Below are positions 31,159 through 43,228 of a stretch of DNA of 64,000 nucleotides, in pieces. The notes under the pieces are model-generated. The model did no database searches, was not told the origin of the DNA, and saw nothing but the letters and a program-made list of their open reading frames with translations. Source of the stretch: Edaphochlamys debaryana (taxonomy: Eukaryota; Chlorophyta; Chlorophyceae; Chlamydomonadales). The translations under genes were made by a program, and so were the position numbers. The stretch is taken from NCBI GenBank assembly GCA_016858145.1, contig JAEHOE010000210.1, positions 1 through 64,000 of the forward strand, written 5' to 3'. Within the stretch, counting starts at the first letter, position 1. Each line of letters opens with the position of its first letter.

Positions 31159-33000
31159 CTTTGATCATGAACTTGGAGGGGCGGTTGAGGATGACGCCGT
31201 AGCTGGGGGCGGAGGAAGGCGGGGGGCAGCAAAAGGGCGGTGCGGGAGTTAGTTGCGCCAGTGCGATCCCGCCGGGAGTGAGTCAGCAAGCGCATCAAAG
31301 TCTTTGAGCCAACCCGCACCGGGCCCTGAGGGCCACCCCGCGACACTACACCTGCTGCGATCGGCGCACCGGCAGCTACGTGGTCGTGGAAGGAACAGAG
31401 CCAAGGAGCCGATGCAGCCTTTCCACAGAAAATGCATGCGCCTGCCTGCCCTCCCAGACCAGACCAGCCCATCCACACCTCCCGCGGGTGCCCAGCCTCC
31501 CCAGCTAGCCCCTCCCCGCCAACCCGCTGCGACCGGACCCACCCCAACCCGCTGCGGCCGCCCGGTGGAAACTTAGCATACAAGTGGTACCGGCATGCGC
31601 TCCCGTCGGCGCCTTGGCAAACCCCTAGCACGCCTCTCCCACTTCAACCCAGGCCGAGGCCCAGGCCCAGGCCCAGGCCCAGGCCCAGATTGGCCCGGCT
31701 GGCCGTACCTGCCGCTGCTGCCGTGGTCGAGGAGCAGGATGGCTGCCCGGTGGAAGTAAGTCTGGGAGTTCTGGAAGAGGAGGGGGTGGGCCAGAAGCAG
31801 GCAGCCGCGTTCGGGCTTGGGGATGATGTGCGCCCTGATAGGGGGCCGTGGGGGAGGAGGGGAGTGAGAGGGACAAGCGTTGGTCCGAGAGGTGATGGTC
31901 CTATCGTCGCTTCGGTTGAGAAGCATCCACTCCCGTGTCACACCCCTCGAGGCCGCACCGCTCACCACTCATCGCTCGGCCCCTGCTCGGCTCCGCCCTT
32001 GGTCTGAGATACGAGCCGTGCCCTGACACGTGGGACAAGTGAGAAAGGGCAAAGAGATTGGTGAGGGCGTTCTCGGAGATTACAGAGTCCAGGGCAAAGG
32101 GTTAAACGGGGCCCAAGCGAAGGGGGCCGGCACCCTCCGTGTCTGCTCCCTCCCTCCTGGGGACAGGTGAAGGGCGGACGCAGCGGTGAGGCAGGCCCAG
32201 GCCCAGGCCCAGGCCCAGGTTAAGGCAGGGTGCGGTAAGGGGCTCCCTTCCCTCACGGCGTGCTCTCGCCCTTGTCCTCCAACCCCGGCGTTCAGTCCAC
32301 TCCTCACCACGCCAAGTGCCCACCCTTCGCAGTTTTCCCCCCGGCGTGCCCTCTCCTAGCCCTCGGACCCCCATCCCTTCTCCACCCTCTACGTCATGCT
32401 CTCTAGACAATATGGCGCGGAACACAGGCGAAGGGCGAGCACAGCAGCAAGGGCGGCCCCGCCTAGCCCCCCTCCTGACGTGCCCCCCCCCCCCAAACCC
32501 CCGGCCCCTCCCCCACCCTCTCCGGCGCCTTCTACACCGTCGCCACTCCTCCCTCCCCACCTGAACTCGCGCCAGTCCGTGGCGCTTGCTGGCCCGAGGT
32601 AGGGCAGCGCGTCCGGAATGCTGGAGCTCGTCTCCACATTGCCTTCGAGCTCCGGATGTTGTGCCCGCTTGGGCTGCGGCTCCTGCTCTGGCCGCGGTCC
32701 GGCCGGCTCCTGCGGCTCCCCTGGTGCCCTGCACATTATGGGTGTGACTGGGTCAGCCCGGCTTCGCGTGGGCGGTCGCGTGGGCCTGTCGGCGAAGTTT
32801 CTCCACCATGGCATTAACGAGGTGCGCGATCCAGGCGCTCACCCGCCACCTTCGCCTGCTCGAGTCACAAGCCGGTCACGCCGCGTGCTCCAATTTTGAG
32901 TCCGCGTAAGGTGTCCAGACTGAGGCAGAATGCTCGCCCGGCTTGAGGAGCGCCTCGCCGCGAGCCTTGTCGAGCAGTTGCGTGGTAGAAGCACGGTCAT
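29226..33000 (-). CDS. UPF0301 / AlgH-family protein, probably plastid-targeted, 311 residues, nine exons
   Basis: Exons (5' to 3'): 32843-33000, 32561-32728, 31709-31834, 31160-31202, 30799-30882, 30439-30560, 30106-30208, 29666-29723, 29226-29299. Every junction keeps frame. Residues 1 to about 50 (MTVLLPRNCSTRLAARRSSS...) are rich in Arg/Ser/Thr and lack acids, as in chloroplast transit peptides. A Pro/Glu spacer leads to the AlgH (DUF179) domain at about 110-300: GCLLLAHPLLFQNSQTYFHR, YGVILNRPS, LYIGGDVG, WFSAYAGWAPGQLDMECKRG and YWHKAMALLGG. The biochemical role of AlgH/UPF0301 proteins is not settled; a bacterial member was named for alginate regulation. Two exons are only 43 and 58 nt. 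Introns contain AGGCCC and ACGC microsatellites. Family assignment is firm; targeting is inferred from composition. Confidence 0.9.
31127..31159. repeat. ACGC tetranucleotide microsatellite at a splice donor
   Basis: About eight copies of CGCA run directly into the donor of the 43-nt exon 31160-31202. The donor GTGCGT is itself part of the repeat on the minus strand. Confidence 0.9.
31651..31688. repeat. AGGCCC hexanucleotide repeat (intron)
   Basis: About six AGGCCC units in an intron of the AlgH-like gene. The same unit recurs at 32192-32219 in the preceding intron. Confidence 0.9.
32192..32219. repeat. AGGCCC hexanucleotide repeat (intron), second array
   Basis: Four to five AGGCCC units in intron 2 of the AlgH-like gene, the same unit as at 31651-31688. 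Confidence 0.9.
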
Positions 33001-34595
33001 GATTATCGCATTGGCGAGCTAACGGGCTTGGGCAAGGTTCCGACAGTCGCTCGCGGTCGGGGTTGCGCACTGCTCCGCGAGCCTGTGACGAGTTGCTTAC
33101 GATGGTCAGATGTACTGAAGTAGATGAGTTGAGCAAAGTGGGCGACGCAGGGTCATGCATGCGTGTCCACCACACACCGGTCCCCCCGCGCTTCCCCGGC
33201 CACCGAAGGCCACGCGGTCGACGCGGTTGGCGTCCCCCGCCCTAGCAACCCTCAGCTCTCCTCGCCCCGTCCCCCTCCCCCTCCCGCGTCCTAACCGCAA
33301 TAGCATGGCGCCATCCGCACAGCCTGCCTTTAGGCTTCTGCACAGGGGTGAAGACCTTTCCTGATCGTAACCTTGCCCAGTCCTTTCTGTGCTTCACGTG
33401 AACACGCCCGCCCCCAGCGCAACATCCAGCGTTGTGCAGAGGCTACCGATTGCGGCCACGTCAATACCCCAAGGACGCAGGGCGTGGGGGTGGGGGTGGC
33501 GAGCACCGGCAGGTTGCATCCTTCTCGCCCCCCTCTGCACTAGACCTCGTGTGTCTTGACCACCGTCAGCCCCGTCTGCCCGATGGCCGGGGTGGCCGGA
33601 ACGTAAACGGCACTAGGGACAAGCTTACATGCATGCACCGCAGCGCGGCAAAGAGTGAGAGAGTGACAGACAGGTAGGGCGATAATCGCTGAGCGCTACG
33701 CCTGAGGAGGGACCGAGCCCAACGCCCTTCAGGACTCTGCACTCCACGGCCATAAGGCAACAGCACCCCCTCAGCCTCGCCCGCCTACCTCAGGCCCAGG
33801 GAAGTAGGCCCGGCCCTTCCGTTCCGAGCCCTTCTCCCTGGGCCCTTCGCCTAGTCCCCACTCCTGGGCCCCAAGAGTCTCACTATTTCCATTAGGTTCA
33901 CGTTATGGTGCTCAGTCCGAAGTCCGAGTGTTCAACCCAACCATAGCCACCCCCCGGTTCCGCAGCATACAAGGCCTGACCTGTCATCAAACCTCCTGCA
34001 AACCTGCTGCCACTGGCACAAGCAAGCATACGAACGTCGAGCTGTATTGCAGTGGCACCGACGGCGCCCTGTCTCCATAACCACGCTCCGCACCCCTGCA
34101 CCCTGCGTTGATGTCTTCAAAGCCCCGCTGCCCCACTAGGCCGCCAAGGCTGATCACCAGCACCGTGCCGGCGCACTGGCCGGGTGCAGACGCCTGCAGC
34201 ATTGCGGCCAGATCACACCACCCACCTGTCCTCTGACCCCTCGTCCTATTGGCATGGGGGTTGCCTTATCACATCTGCCTGAGCTATCTGATATTCTCTT
34301 GCCCAGGCAGTCCACCAGCCTCGAATGCGACCTCATCTGCCCGCTCGCCCACATCAGGTCTCATGATTCTCATACGTTTTGTCTGGCCCCCCTCAAGCAC
34401 CATTCGTTCATCACGGTTAATGCCCACTCCACCCCGCTCACTCCAAGGGGCATGTCCGAGCTAGACATACAGTCCACATGTGACTGCAGACACAACCACA
34501 ATACCCCGTAAGACATGAAGCCCAGCGTACGGTTACTGCTGGGACTGAGACGCTAACTTACTTAATAACCACAAGGCTAAAGCACGAAGGCGTGC
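33001..34595. other. Intergenic: AlgH-like promoter and sulfatase 3' UTR
   Basis: 1.6 kb with no supported coding frame. A TGTAA on the minus strand at 33625-33629 could end the sulfatase transcript, giving a 3' UTR near 970 nt. Confidence 0.5.
33625..33629 (-). terminator. Candidate TGTAA polyadenylation signal of the sulfatase gene
   Basis: The only minus-strand TGTAA I noticed between the sulfatase stop and the next gene. Support is position only. Confidence 0.3.
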
Positions 34596-37500
34596 CTATC
34601 TGGCGGGAATCGAGCTGGGTGCGGGTGGCCTGGGAAAAGGGGCGCGTGGCTTGGGAAAGGAGGGAGGCGGCTTTGGAGAAGGGCGGGGCGGACGCGGTGG
34701 CGAGGGTTTGGGGGGTGGCACAGGCGGCTTGGGTGGTGCAGGGGGCTTGGGGGAAGGTGCAGGCGGCTTGGGTGGTGCAGGGGGCTTGGGGGAAGGTGCA
34801 GGCGGCTTGGGTGGTGCACGGGGCTTGGGGCATGGCGCAGGCGGCTTGGGCGGTGCAGGGGGCTTGGGGGATGGCGCAGGGGGCCGAGGGGGCCCCGGAG
34901 ACGGGACGGGCGGCTTTGGCGGGGAAGGGGCCGGTGAGGGCGGCCGGGGCGGAGGGAGCCGGGGACTCACCAAGAGCGGGTGGGGAGACGGTGGGGGTGC
35001 GGCACCAGGGGAGCTGGGCGCGGGGGGCCAAGGCGCGGGGGGCCCGGGGCTGGGCCCGGGCGGTGCAGGCGACGGAAGCCGGGGCGTAGGCACAGGCTGA
35101 GGCGAGGGAGGGGCGGGATGTGGAGGACCATTTGAAGGAGACGGCGGCGTAGGCCGAGGCGCCGCAAGCGGCGCTGGAGACGGGTTACTCCTGGGCTTGG
35201 GGGGCCCAGGCGACGGCGGCCGGGGTTGCCCGAGCGGCTTTGGCGGCGGGGTGGCACCGGCAGGCGGCCCGGCAGACTCTGATGACGAGGGGAAGTCCGG
35301 GGGCGCGGGCGGGAGCCAGGGCCGCGGAGGGGGCGAGGGCGGCTGCGGGAAGCCCTGCGCCCAGGTCTGCTCGTTGGTGCGAACGTAGATGGAGCGGCAG
35401 CGGACAAAGCGGAGCTTGGGAAGGCTGGCGTAGAGGGGGTCGTGCTCGGGCGAGAGTGCCTGGGGGGCAGCGTTGGTAGCGGTGCACGAGGGTGCAAGGA
35501 TTGAGAGTGCCACACAGGTTCTCAAATTGCTAACCGTGGATGGGGTGTGAGGATAGGTGGTATCCCGTCCCCATGACCCCTATGAGAGCGTCATGCACAT
35601 CTCCCAACCAGCCGCATCCAACCGCCGATCCCAACCGCGGGATCCTAACCGCCAACTGCCCAACCGCTCACCGCCGAGAAGTTCCACACGCCCCCGCCCG
35701 GGTGCAGCAGGGCGTAGGGGTTGCGGCAGGTGGGGCCGCGGCAGTGCACCAGCGCCGACAGGAGGGCGTCGAGGCGGTCGACCACACGCGGTGGCAGCAG
35801 GGTCAGCCTGCAGCGGGAGGGTATTTGGGGGCGAGAGGGGAGGATGGGGGAGGATGGGGGAGGATGGGGGAGGATGGGGGAGGATGGGGCCAGGGCAGGG
35901 ATGCAGCAGTGCACCAGAGCCGAGCGCAGGGCGTCCCAGAGGGAGCGGGGAGCCTGCGGGATTGGAGAACGAAGCAATCCGATTGATCCGCGCAGAATGC
36001 GGATTGGTAAGGTCACCCCCTGTGACCAGACCCGGCTAGCTGCACATTGCATTGACCCCCCTATGACCACCTGCGCCCGGTGCCCATCCCCCATGTCACA
36101 CCTGCTGCGCGTCTCGTACGGATCAGCTGACAGGTCGTACAGCTCCCGTGCGCCCCGGCACCAGGCGACGTACTTGTAGCAGTACAACCCGGGAGCCGGC
36201 ACCTGCCGAGCGGCGTAGGCGGGCAAGGCGCCGAGTCTGTTGGTGGGGTTAGCTCCTGTGGGTTGCGGCGATGCAGCACGACAGAGGTGGGAATGGCGAT
36301 GGAGGGAGGGAGGGAGGGAGGGCAATGGAGAGCAATGGAGAGCAATGGAGAGCAATGGAGGGGGTGAGTAGGGATAGGAGGGAAGGCGCCCTCGCCCTCG
36401 CCCTCGCCCTCGCCCTCGCCCTCGCCCTCGCCCTCGCCCTCGCCCTCGCCCTCGCCCTCGCCCTCGCCCTCGCCCTCGCCCTCGCCCTCGCCCTCGCCCT
36501 CGCCCTCGCCCTCGCCCTCGCCCTCGCCCTCGCCCTCGCCCTCGCCCTCGCCCTCGCCCTCGCCCTCGCCCTCGCCTCGCCCTCGCCCTCGCCCTCGCCC
36601 TCGCCCTCGCCCTCGCCCTCGCCCTCGCCCTCGCCCTCGCCCTCGCCCTCGCCCTCGCCCTCGCCCTCGCCCTCGCCCTCGCCCTCGCCCTCGCCCTCGC
36701 CCTCGCCCTCGCCCTCGCCCCTCGCCCTCGCCCCTCGCCCTCGCCCTCGCCCTCGCCCTCGCCCTCGCCCTCGCCCTCGCCCTCGCCCTCGCCCTCGCCC
36801 TCGCCCTCGCCCTCGCCCTCGCCCTCGCCCTCGCCCTCGCCCTCGCCCTCGCCCTCGCCCTCGCCCTCGCCCTCGCCCCTCGCCCTCGCCCTCGCCCTCG
36901 CCCTCGCCCTCGCCCTCGCCCTCGCCCTCGCCCTCGCCCTCGCCCTCGCCCTCGCCCTCGCCCTCGCCCTCGCCCTCGCCCTCGCCCTCGCCCTCGCCCT
37001 CGCCCTCGCCCTCGCCCTCCTGTTCCTTGCCCCGGCCTCTCTCTCTTCAACCTCTTCACCTCCCTCGCCCCAAGCCCCCGCCCACCTCCCCCGTCCCTGA
37101 ACAGCCGCAGGGGGGTGCACAGGCGCAGCGCCTTGAAGTGGGCCAGCGATGCGCTGTCGTCGGGGCGGGAGGCGGAGCCGGACCAGCCCTCCAGAATGAG
37201 GCTGTTGGGGGGAACGGGGGGGAATGGAGGGTGGCGAAGGTGGATCCGGGCGGAACCGTGCACGGTGTGGCATTCACTGCCTCAAACAATGCCCCGGTAT
37301 TGCCCGCCCCAAGCCCCCTCCTCCGAGCTCGTTTCCCACCCTTCAGCTCCCCGCCCCTTGACCTTCCCGACTCGCCTGTCCCGTCGGGCAGTGCTGGGGA
37401 TCTCCGGCAGCGCCGCTGGCGGCACCGGCAGCGGCGCCGGCGGCGGCGCTGGCGACGCCGCCAGGTCCTGCGCCGCCGCCGCCTCGGCCCGCAGCGCCGC

Positions 37501-40500
37501 CAGCTGTTCCGGAACGGCCAGGCTGGCATTGCGGAGCAGGGCGGTGTGGATGGAGGCGAGGGCGGGGTTGAGGGGCAGGGGGAGGCCGTCCATGTAGTCG
37601 GGCAGGGGCAGGCCTAAGGGAGGGTGGCAGGGTGAGAGGGCAGGGGAGGGCCTATTCAAGGACGGGGAATGAGGGGAAGGGAGGGAGGGTAAGGGATGAG
37701 GGGCAAGGGGAGGCCATCCAGGCACAAGCCATGCGCGGGACAAGGCAAGGGGCGGAAGGGGACCGACGGGGCCTTGAGATGAGCAGCTATCAGGGGCGTT
37801 CGACACCCTGGGTTGCTAGCTCGCCACCTCTGCAATTTCTGCAACCCCTGCATCATATTCGCTAACAGGCTGTCCACCTCGCAGCTAGCTTTGAGTGTGA
37901 TATAATTTGTTGCTAGCTAGCTGTTGCAACTTACAAACGAGACCGCAAGCTCTGCGCCTCACCCGCGGCTGCCAGAATGGTCGCTGGCAGGTCTATGAGT
38001 GCAGCCGGGAAGGGCGACACCACTCCCTCGGGTATGCCCGGACCGCGGATGAAGAACGGAACCCGCACGTCCTCCTCAATAGGGAGCACCTGGGGAGGGG
38101 GCGGGGGAGGCGTGGGGGTGGAGGAGGGTCACTACCGGAAGTTACCGTATTACCGGTAGTTAACCTGGGGATGTTGGGGGTAACCTCAGGATGGTGGGGG
38201 TGGTATGGGGGTAAAGGGTAATTAGGTGGCGGGGCGAGCCGCCGGGCCCCATCGCTGGCAGCCATGGCTTCAAACGCCCCACCACCACGCCCGATCCTGC
38301 TCCGCTAAACATCCTGAGCAGACCCTGCTCGGCCCTCCCCCTCCCGGGGCCCCTTGCGCGCAGGCCCCAGCTTGCCCTCGTCCAGACCCCACGTGCGCCT
38401 CGCCCCAACCTGCTCTCGAGAACCCATAGCCCTCTTCCCGACCCAGCCCCCTGCGCCCCCTCTGTCTGTCTGACTGGCGACACGCTGCCCTAGGGCAACC
38501 ACAGGCACCTTCCGGGACCCCTTCCCCGACCCAGCCCCCCGCGCCCCTTCCGCCTGGGCCCCACCTTGCCCTCGAGGAGGCCGAAGGCGCCCAGGTGGAA
38601 CCCATTGTCGCTGGAGTTGGGGGAGGGAGGGGAGGGGACCGCCGTGTCATTGTCGCTGGAGCGGGGGATGCGGGGAGGTCGTCGGGGTTTGGGGCCGGCG
38701 TGGAGCCGTGCCGATGCCGGGGTACGGGTTTCACAGAGCGCAGAAGCGGCGGTGCGTGGCGTGCGTTGACTCATGCTGGGCCGGCTGGGCTCCGAGCACA
38801 TGCCCCAAGGAGGTAAACATGTACGGCACACATGTACGGCGGACACGTGAGGACAGCACAGACCTGGTGACAAGGGTGGCTGCCCAAAGGCAGGCAAAGG
38901 GCTCAGCCCCGTGGTCCCCCCCACCTGGTGAAAACGATGTACGTGTTGTTGAGGAGGGCCAGGTCGGTGAGTCGCTCGACTGGAAACAGGAAGCAAAAGG
39001 GTGTGTGTGGAGTTAAACTTATATAAAGCCAAGAGGGGCCAGACCAAGTGGCCAGGGCGCGGCAGTGGGGGCGGTGCGCCATCACTGTATGGACTGTACC
39101 GCGCATTTGCTCTTGCAGGCGTATGGAAAGCGCAGTCTTACTGCTCACCAATTCTGTCTATCATTTCGTCCACCGCCCGCAACGAGCGGAGCCGCCCCAG
39201 CTGCGGGAACGGAACCATGAAGGAAAGGGCGTTGCTGTCTCGCATACGTTGGGGGTTCAGCAAAGCACGCATTACCATGCCAGTCACGCCGCGGGTGCAC
39301 CGTACGACCCTGCCGTACGAATGCCGTACGTGACAGCAGACTGCCGTACGCTCGTGCCGTACCTGCAGCGCGTTGAGGTTGGCCGCGTAGGCCGCCTCTG
39401 TGAGTCCCGTGGTGGGGCGGGGAAGGTTGGTGTTGCGGGCGTACCAGTTGGGGGTGCGGGGGATGGAGACCTGTGGGGGACGGGGGCAACGGGTTATTGT
39501 AGACAACGCGGTGTGATGGCATCGCATTTCGTTGGCCGACAGGGGGCAAGGGGATGTAGCGGGGGCATGCAGCGAAGAAGAGCATGGGGCCGGCCGGCCG
39601 GACGGACGGACAAGGGCGCAGGCGGGGGTTGCGGGGAGTGGACACCAGAGGGGGGCGGAGTTCCAAGAGAAGCGGCGTGGGTTGGGCGGTCATGGCGCTG
39701 GGCAAGGGCGCAAGGGCGCAAGGGGGAAGGGGGTAAAGCCGAGCGGGAGCTGATGCGTGCACCCCATCGCTCCTCGGGTGACTCATCCCCGTGTCCAAGC
39801 ACTCCGCCCTTGTGTTTGCTGCCATCAAGTCCCCAAGCAACCTCTCCCTGCCTAAGCCAACCTGCAGCAAACGGTACCGGTATGCCCCCATCAGGCCGGG
39901 GGCCTCCCTTTGATTTGGTGCAGAAGCATAGCCTGGCCAACACCCGCACACTGGAACCATGCTCACATTGTCATTCGCGTAAAGGTTGGCGTGGCGAAGG
40001 GGGGGCGTCGGGGGGCACCATCCCGGCCGCGTACGACACTGTACGGCATGCGGTGCGAGAGGCATGACCTGCAGCGCAGCACGCAGCACGGCGTAGGGCG
40101 TTAAGGCACGCCCTGCCCCGCCCCGCTCAGAGCGGCGCTCGCTGTCAGCCAACACGCAGCCGGAATGCCAGTGTGCAGCTCGTGTACGACATCTGCATGC
40201 GTGTACGGCATGCATGGCTGTACGGCTCGGGGCGCTTCACCTGGATCCAGAACGGTCGCTTCTCGGCGGCCGAGGTGCTGCGAAAAGCGGCGGGGGAGCG
40301 GGGCAAGCTTGGACTGACGGTAGGTGTGCAAATACCCCACGGAGTTGCCCCGTCGACAGTGTTCTCGGTCCAAGTCCCGGTCTTGCCAGCCCCCACGCCA
40401 GATCCGATTCAAAGCTTGATACAGCAGTATCAAGCTATTGATGTTAAAGATAGGAACAGCCGTGATTGGGGAGTCGTCTCTGGCAGCTCTCCACGCCCCC

Positions 40501-43228
40501 CCCCCCCCGACTAGAAGTCCGCAGTCGCAGCTGGTGCCGTACCGCACCTCACCTGATGTACTGCAAAGCCTTGTCGCGTACGGCATCCGTCATGTGCTTT
40601 CCTTTGCTGCAAGTGCGGTTGACAGTATTCGTGCTGGGAGGGGGGCAGGGCACGGGGACAGGGCAGCAAGCGCATGTGAGGAAGCGGACAGGAAGGTGCC
40701 AACACAGCTTACAGACAAATCATGCCAAAGCATTAACAATAGACTTTAGTAAGCATGGATAGCGCAAGATTAAGATCAAGGGCAGCTCCGTACCTGGCCC
40801 AAGAACTGCAGAGAGCACGGGCAGCGCTACATTGCAGATCACAATCTCACCTCAGGCAAGCGTCCGGCAGATCCGCATCTTCCAACGGATCGACCGAATC
40901 GAACACACGCATCCCCGGCGGCATGTACCGCCGCCCGTCTCGGTAGTACGGATAGTCCCATTGGTACCTGCGCACCAGGGAATACGGCAGAAGGGAGAAT
41001 GCTGTCGATGTTTGTAGTCCTCGACTACGGGGTGGGGTGGGGGTTGGAATCTTTGTAGCCCGGCCAAGCACCCCCGGCCCCGGGCGAGGAGATGGGCCTC
41101 TCGCGACTCTCGTCAGTCCCGGAGGACTCGAGGTTCTGACACTGCCGGCAAATCACGCAAGACCACGACCGTAAGCCTCGATGCCCTGTGCTTCGCCTCA
41201 CACCACAGAGAGACGGGAGGGCGCACACTTGTTCCTTGCGCCCGGGCAAGCACGGAGGGCCCACGCAACTGCACCCCAACCCTGCCCACCGCTTGACTCA
41301 CTCGTTAAAGAATTTGCCCACATAATAGACGTCGTAACCCGCCGCCGACATTCGGCCTGGCAGCCAGCTGCGAAGGGAGTTTCAACAGTTACAGGGCGCA
41401 GTCCCGCTGGGCTGTGTCGTCCCTTGCCAGGAAGCAGGGCCCGTTAGTTCTCACCCACCAGCCACCAGTCTCCGGTACTCTCCCGCTCTGCACGCGTGCA
41501 CCTCGTGCTCTGCCAGCACCGACTCCCGCACACGCCTCCACACACGCCTTCATCCCCCGCCCCTCCCGCCAGCCCGCGCTCACTCCCGGTCTTGGCCCGT
41601 CTGGAACCACTTCTTGAAGCTCCCTGCAAGGGCCCAGGACCCTCGTCAGAAAGCAAGTTCAACTCGCTCGCTTTATGTGATCGCCTGAGCGCAAACGCGG
41701 TGGGCCGGCAAACCGTCGGTTCCTACACGTGACAGCTCTCTGACCAGCTATGGCCGTATCCACCCCCCTGCCTAGGGGCCCGCCGCCAAGCCCCAAGCAC
41801 CTCAGCAAGCGCCAATGTTTGCCCTGCGGCCGTGAGCTCTGCAGCTTGCACTGCGTGGGCCGCTCACCCGATTGGTACTTATCGTAGTAGTTGTTCGTCA
41901 CGTTGTGACAGTGCTGCATGGATGGAAGTGACGATTGGCAAAGCCGGGCGTGTGTGTCCAGCGAAGCGGACTTCAGCCCCTCTGATTGAATCCCTGACCT
42001 GTCAGTGGCCCATCGTCCGCTCTGCTCTACCCGCAGCCAATCCGTCCGCATCCCGCTCGCCCCGTCTCCCCGTCCCAGCTCCTCACTAGACCTCTGTCGG
42101 ATCTATGCCCACTCCTCAAGCTTCGGAGCCGGCTTGAGCCCGTAGCCAATGCGTCCGCACCCCGCTCCCCCCGTCTCGCCGTCCCCCAACTTCCGCCCCC
42201 CACTCATCGCGGCCCCAGCCCTCCTCCCAGCAGCAGCAGCCCTCACCGCGAGCTTTCCGGTGAGCAGCGAGACTCGGGCGGGGCAGCAGACTGCGGTGTT
42301 GACCTGTCGCCATAACACGCAGGGGTGCACATTGGCACGCAGGGGTGAGGCTCGGGTAGGGCTCAACGGGACGGGGCCCTCCGCAATGGGGCCTGCCGGA
42401 AGCCCTCGTCCCCGCGGGCCCCTGTCAACAAGGCGCTTTGCGCTACCCCTGTTGGGCCACGCAGTGCCATGCTCTTCACAAGCACCGTCCCACGGCAGCC
42501 CCAGCGGCCCAGCCCCTTGCTCGGTGTGAGCTGCTGTGAGGGCCGGAGGCGGCTGTGAGGGCGGTGACGGGCCGAAACCCGCTGTGCCCAGAAGACCCGG
42601 CTGAGAGGCCGCAGCATGCCGGGGTGCAACCTCACAATGAAGTTGTTTAGGTGCACGCCGCGCTTCCGGAGCTGCCGGTCCAATGCGGGCATGTAGTACG
42701 GATGCGTGGAGTTGTACACGTCGTCCTGGTCTGGAGGGGGTGGGGCGGCGGGGCGAGGCGGGGGTGAGGCGGTTGCAGAGGAGCGCACGCAGCCGTGAGG
42801 AAGGGGCAAGGGTCGAGGCACGAGGGGTGGCTGGGTGTGCTAGGCTGCTGTGGGGGGCACCCGAGGCACTGTCCGAGGCCCATGACCCCGGCAGGCGGGC
42901 CCCGGCCTGTCGGGCGAGGTTGGGCCCCAATTTGCTGTTGGGGCCACAAGCTGGCTACAAGGGAGGTGGGCCCGCCATCCCGGGTGGGTGGCCGTGGTCA
43001 GGTTTCAGTCATACACCGCAGCCCCGAGCCGATGGCGAGGTCATCTGAAGGCCGCCCAAGCTGATTGCAGTTTGAGTTGAGCCGCGGGCGCGCTCATGCA
43101 GGCTCGCATGGACACATACCGTCGGTGACGACGATGACAAAGTTGGGCTTTACGCGCTGAGCGATGGAACAAGCAGCAGCAGCACAGAGAGCCACCAAGC
43201 CCGCGAGATCGCGCAGCGACGCCCGCAT
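34596..43228 (-). CDS. Secreted arylsulfatase with a proline-rich C-terminal tail, 872 residues, 20 exons
   Basis: Hydrolyses sulfate esters outside the cell. Exons (5' to 3'): 43120-43228, 42636-42730, 42247-42303, 41868-41913, 41584-41623, 41302-41367, 40851-40967, 40553-40606, 40241-40277, 39967-40068, 39363-39470, 39149-39200, 38925-38979, 38565-38610, 37963-38089, 37376-37613, 37086-37201, 36102-36255, 35672-35807, 34596-35459; all in phase. Residues 1-24 form a signal peptide. Sulfatase motifs: metal-binding VTDDQDD (35-40), the formylglycine site CCPAR (Cys74-Arg78), [15 protein letters not shown] (313-320) and [25 protein letters not shown] and YKYVAWC resemble the Chlamydomonas periplasmic ARS enzymes. 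From about residue 623 the protein is nearly all Pro/Lys/Ala/Ser, like wall hydroxyproline-rich proteins. Intron 16 has a GC donor (AG/GCGAGT). In Chlamydomonas, ARS genes respond to sulfur starvation; no such site was identified here. Confidence 0.93.
34721..34876. repeat. Four tandem 39-bp repeats encoding a 13-residue Pro-rich unit
   Basis: Units start at 34721, 34760, 34799 and 34838, exactly 39 bp apart. A partial fifth begins at 34877. On the minus strand each encodes a variant of [13 protein letters not shown], so length changes by whole units keep the reading frame of the sulfatase tail. Confidence 0.9.
35841..35890. repeat. Five 10-bp AGGATGGGGG repeats (intron)
   Basis: Perfect tandem copies, the last ending in C, in the intron between sulfatase exons 18 and 19. 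Confidence 0.95.
36323..36360. repeat. 10-bp AGCAATGGAG tandem repeat (intron)
   Basis: Four near-identical copies of CAATGGAGAG phase, preceded by a GGGA run, in the same intron as the CTCGCC array. Confidence 0.9.
36388..37019. repeat. About 105 copies of CTCGCC in sulfatase intron 17
   Basis: A 632-bp hexanucleotide array with only a few one-base interruptions (near 36575, 36720, 36733 and 36877). It fills most of the 830-bp intron 36256-37085. One strand is almost pure C/T with G, the other GGCGAG. Because the unit is six bases, every frame stays open on both strands, producing false frames of Ala-Leu, Arg-Pro, Ser-Pro or Glu-Gly-type dipeptides. Confidence 0.97.

Noticed and set aside
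34651..35100. Plus-strand Gly-rich frame resembling a glycine-rich wall protein
   Set aside because: It is the antisense of the Pro-rich tail (Pro codons read as Gly) and has no start context or splice support.
36388..37019. CRISPR-like array
   Set aside because: The unit is six bases with no spacers, and the genome is eukaryotic. It is a microsatellite.
36271..37617. 448-codon plus-strand frame and two opposite frames of dipeptide repeats
   Set aside because: They are read from the CTCGCC hexamer array, which has no stops in any frame. The array is an intron of the sulfatase gene.
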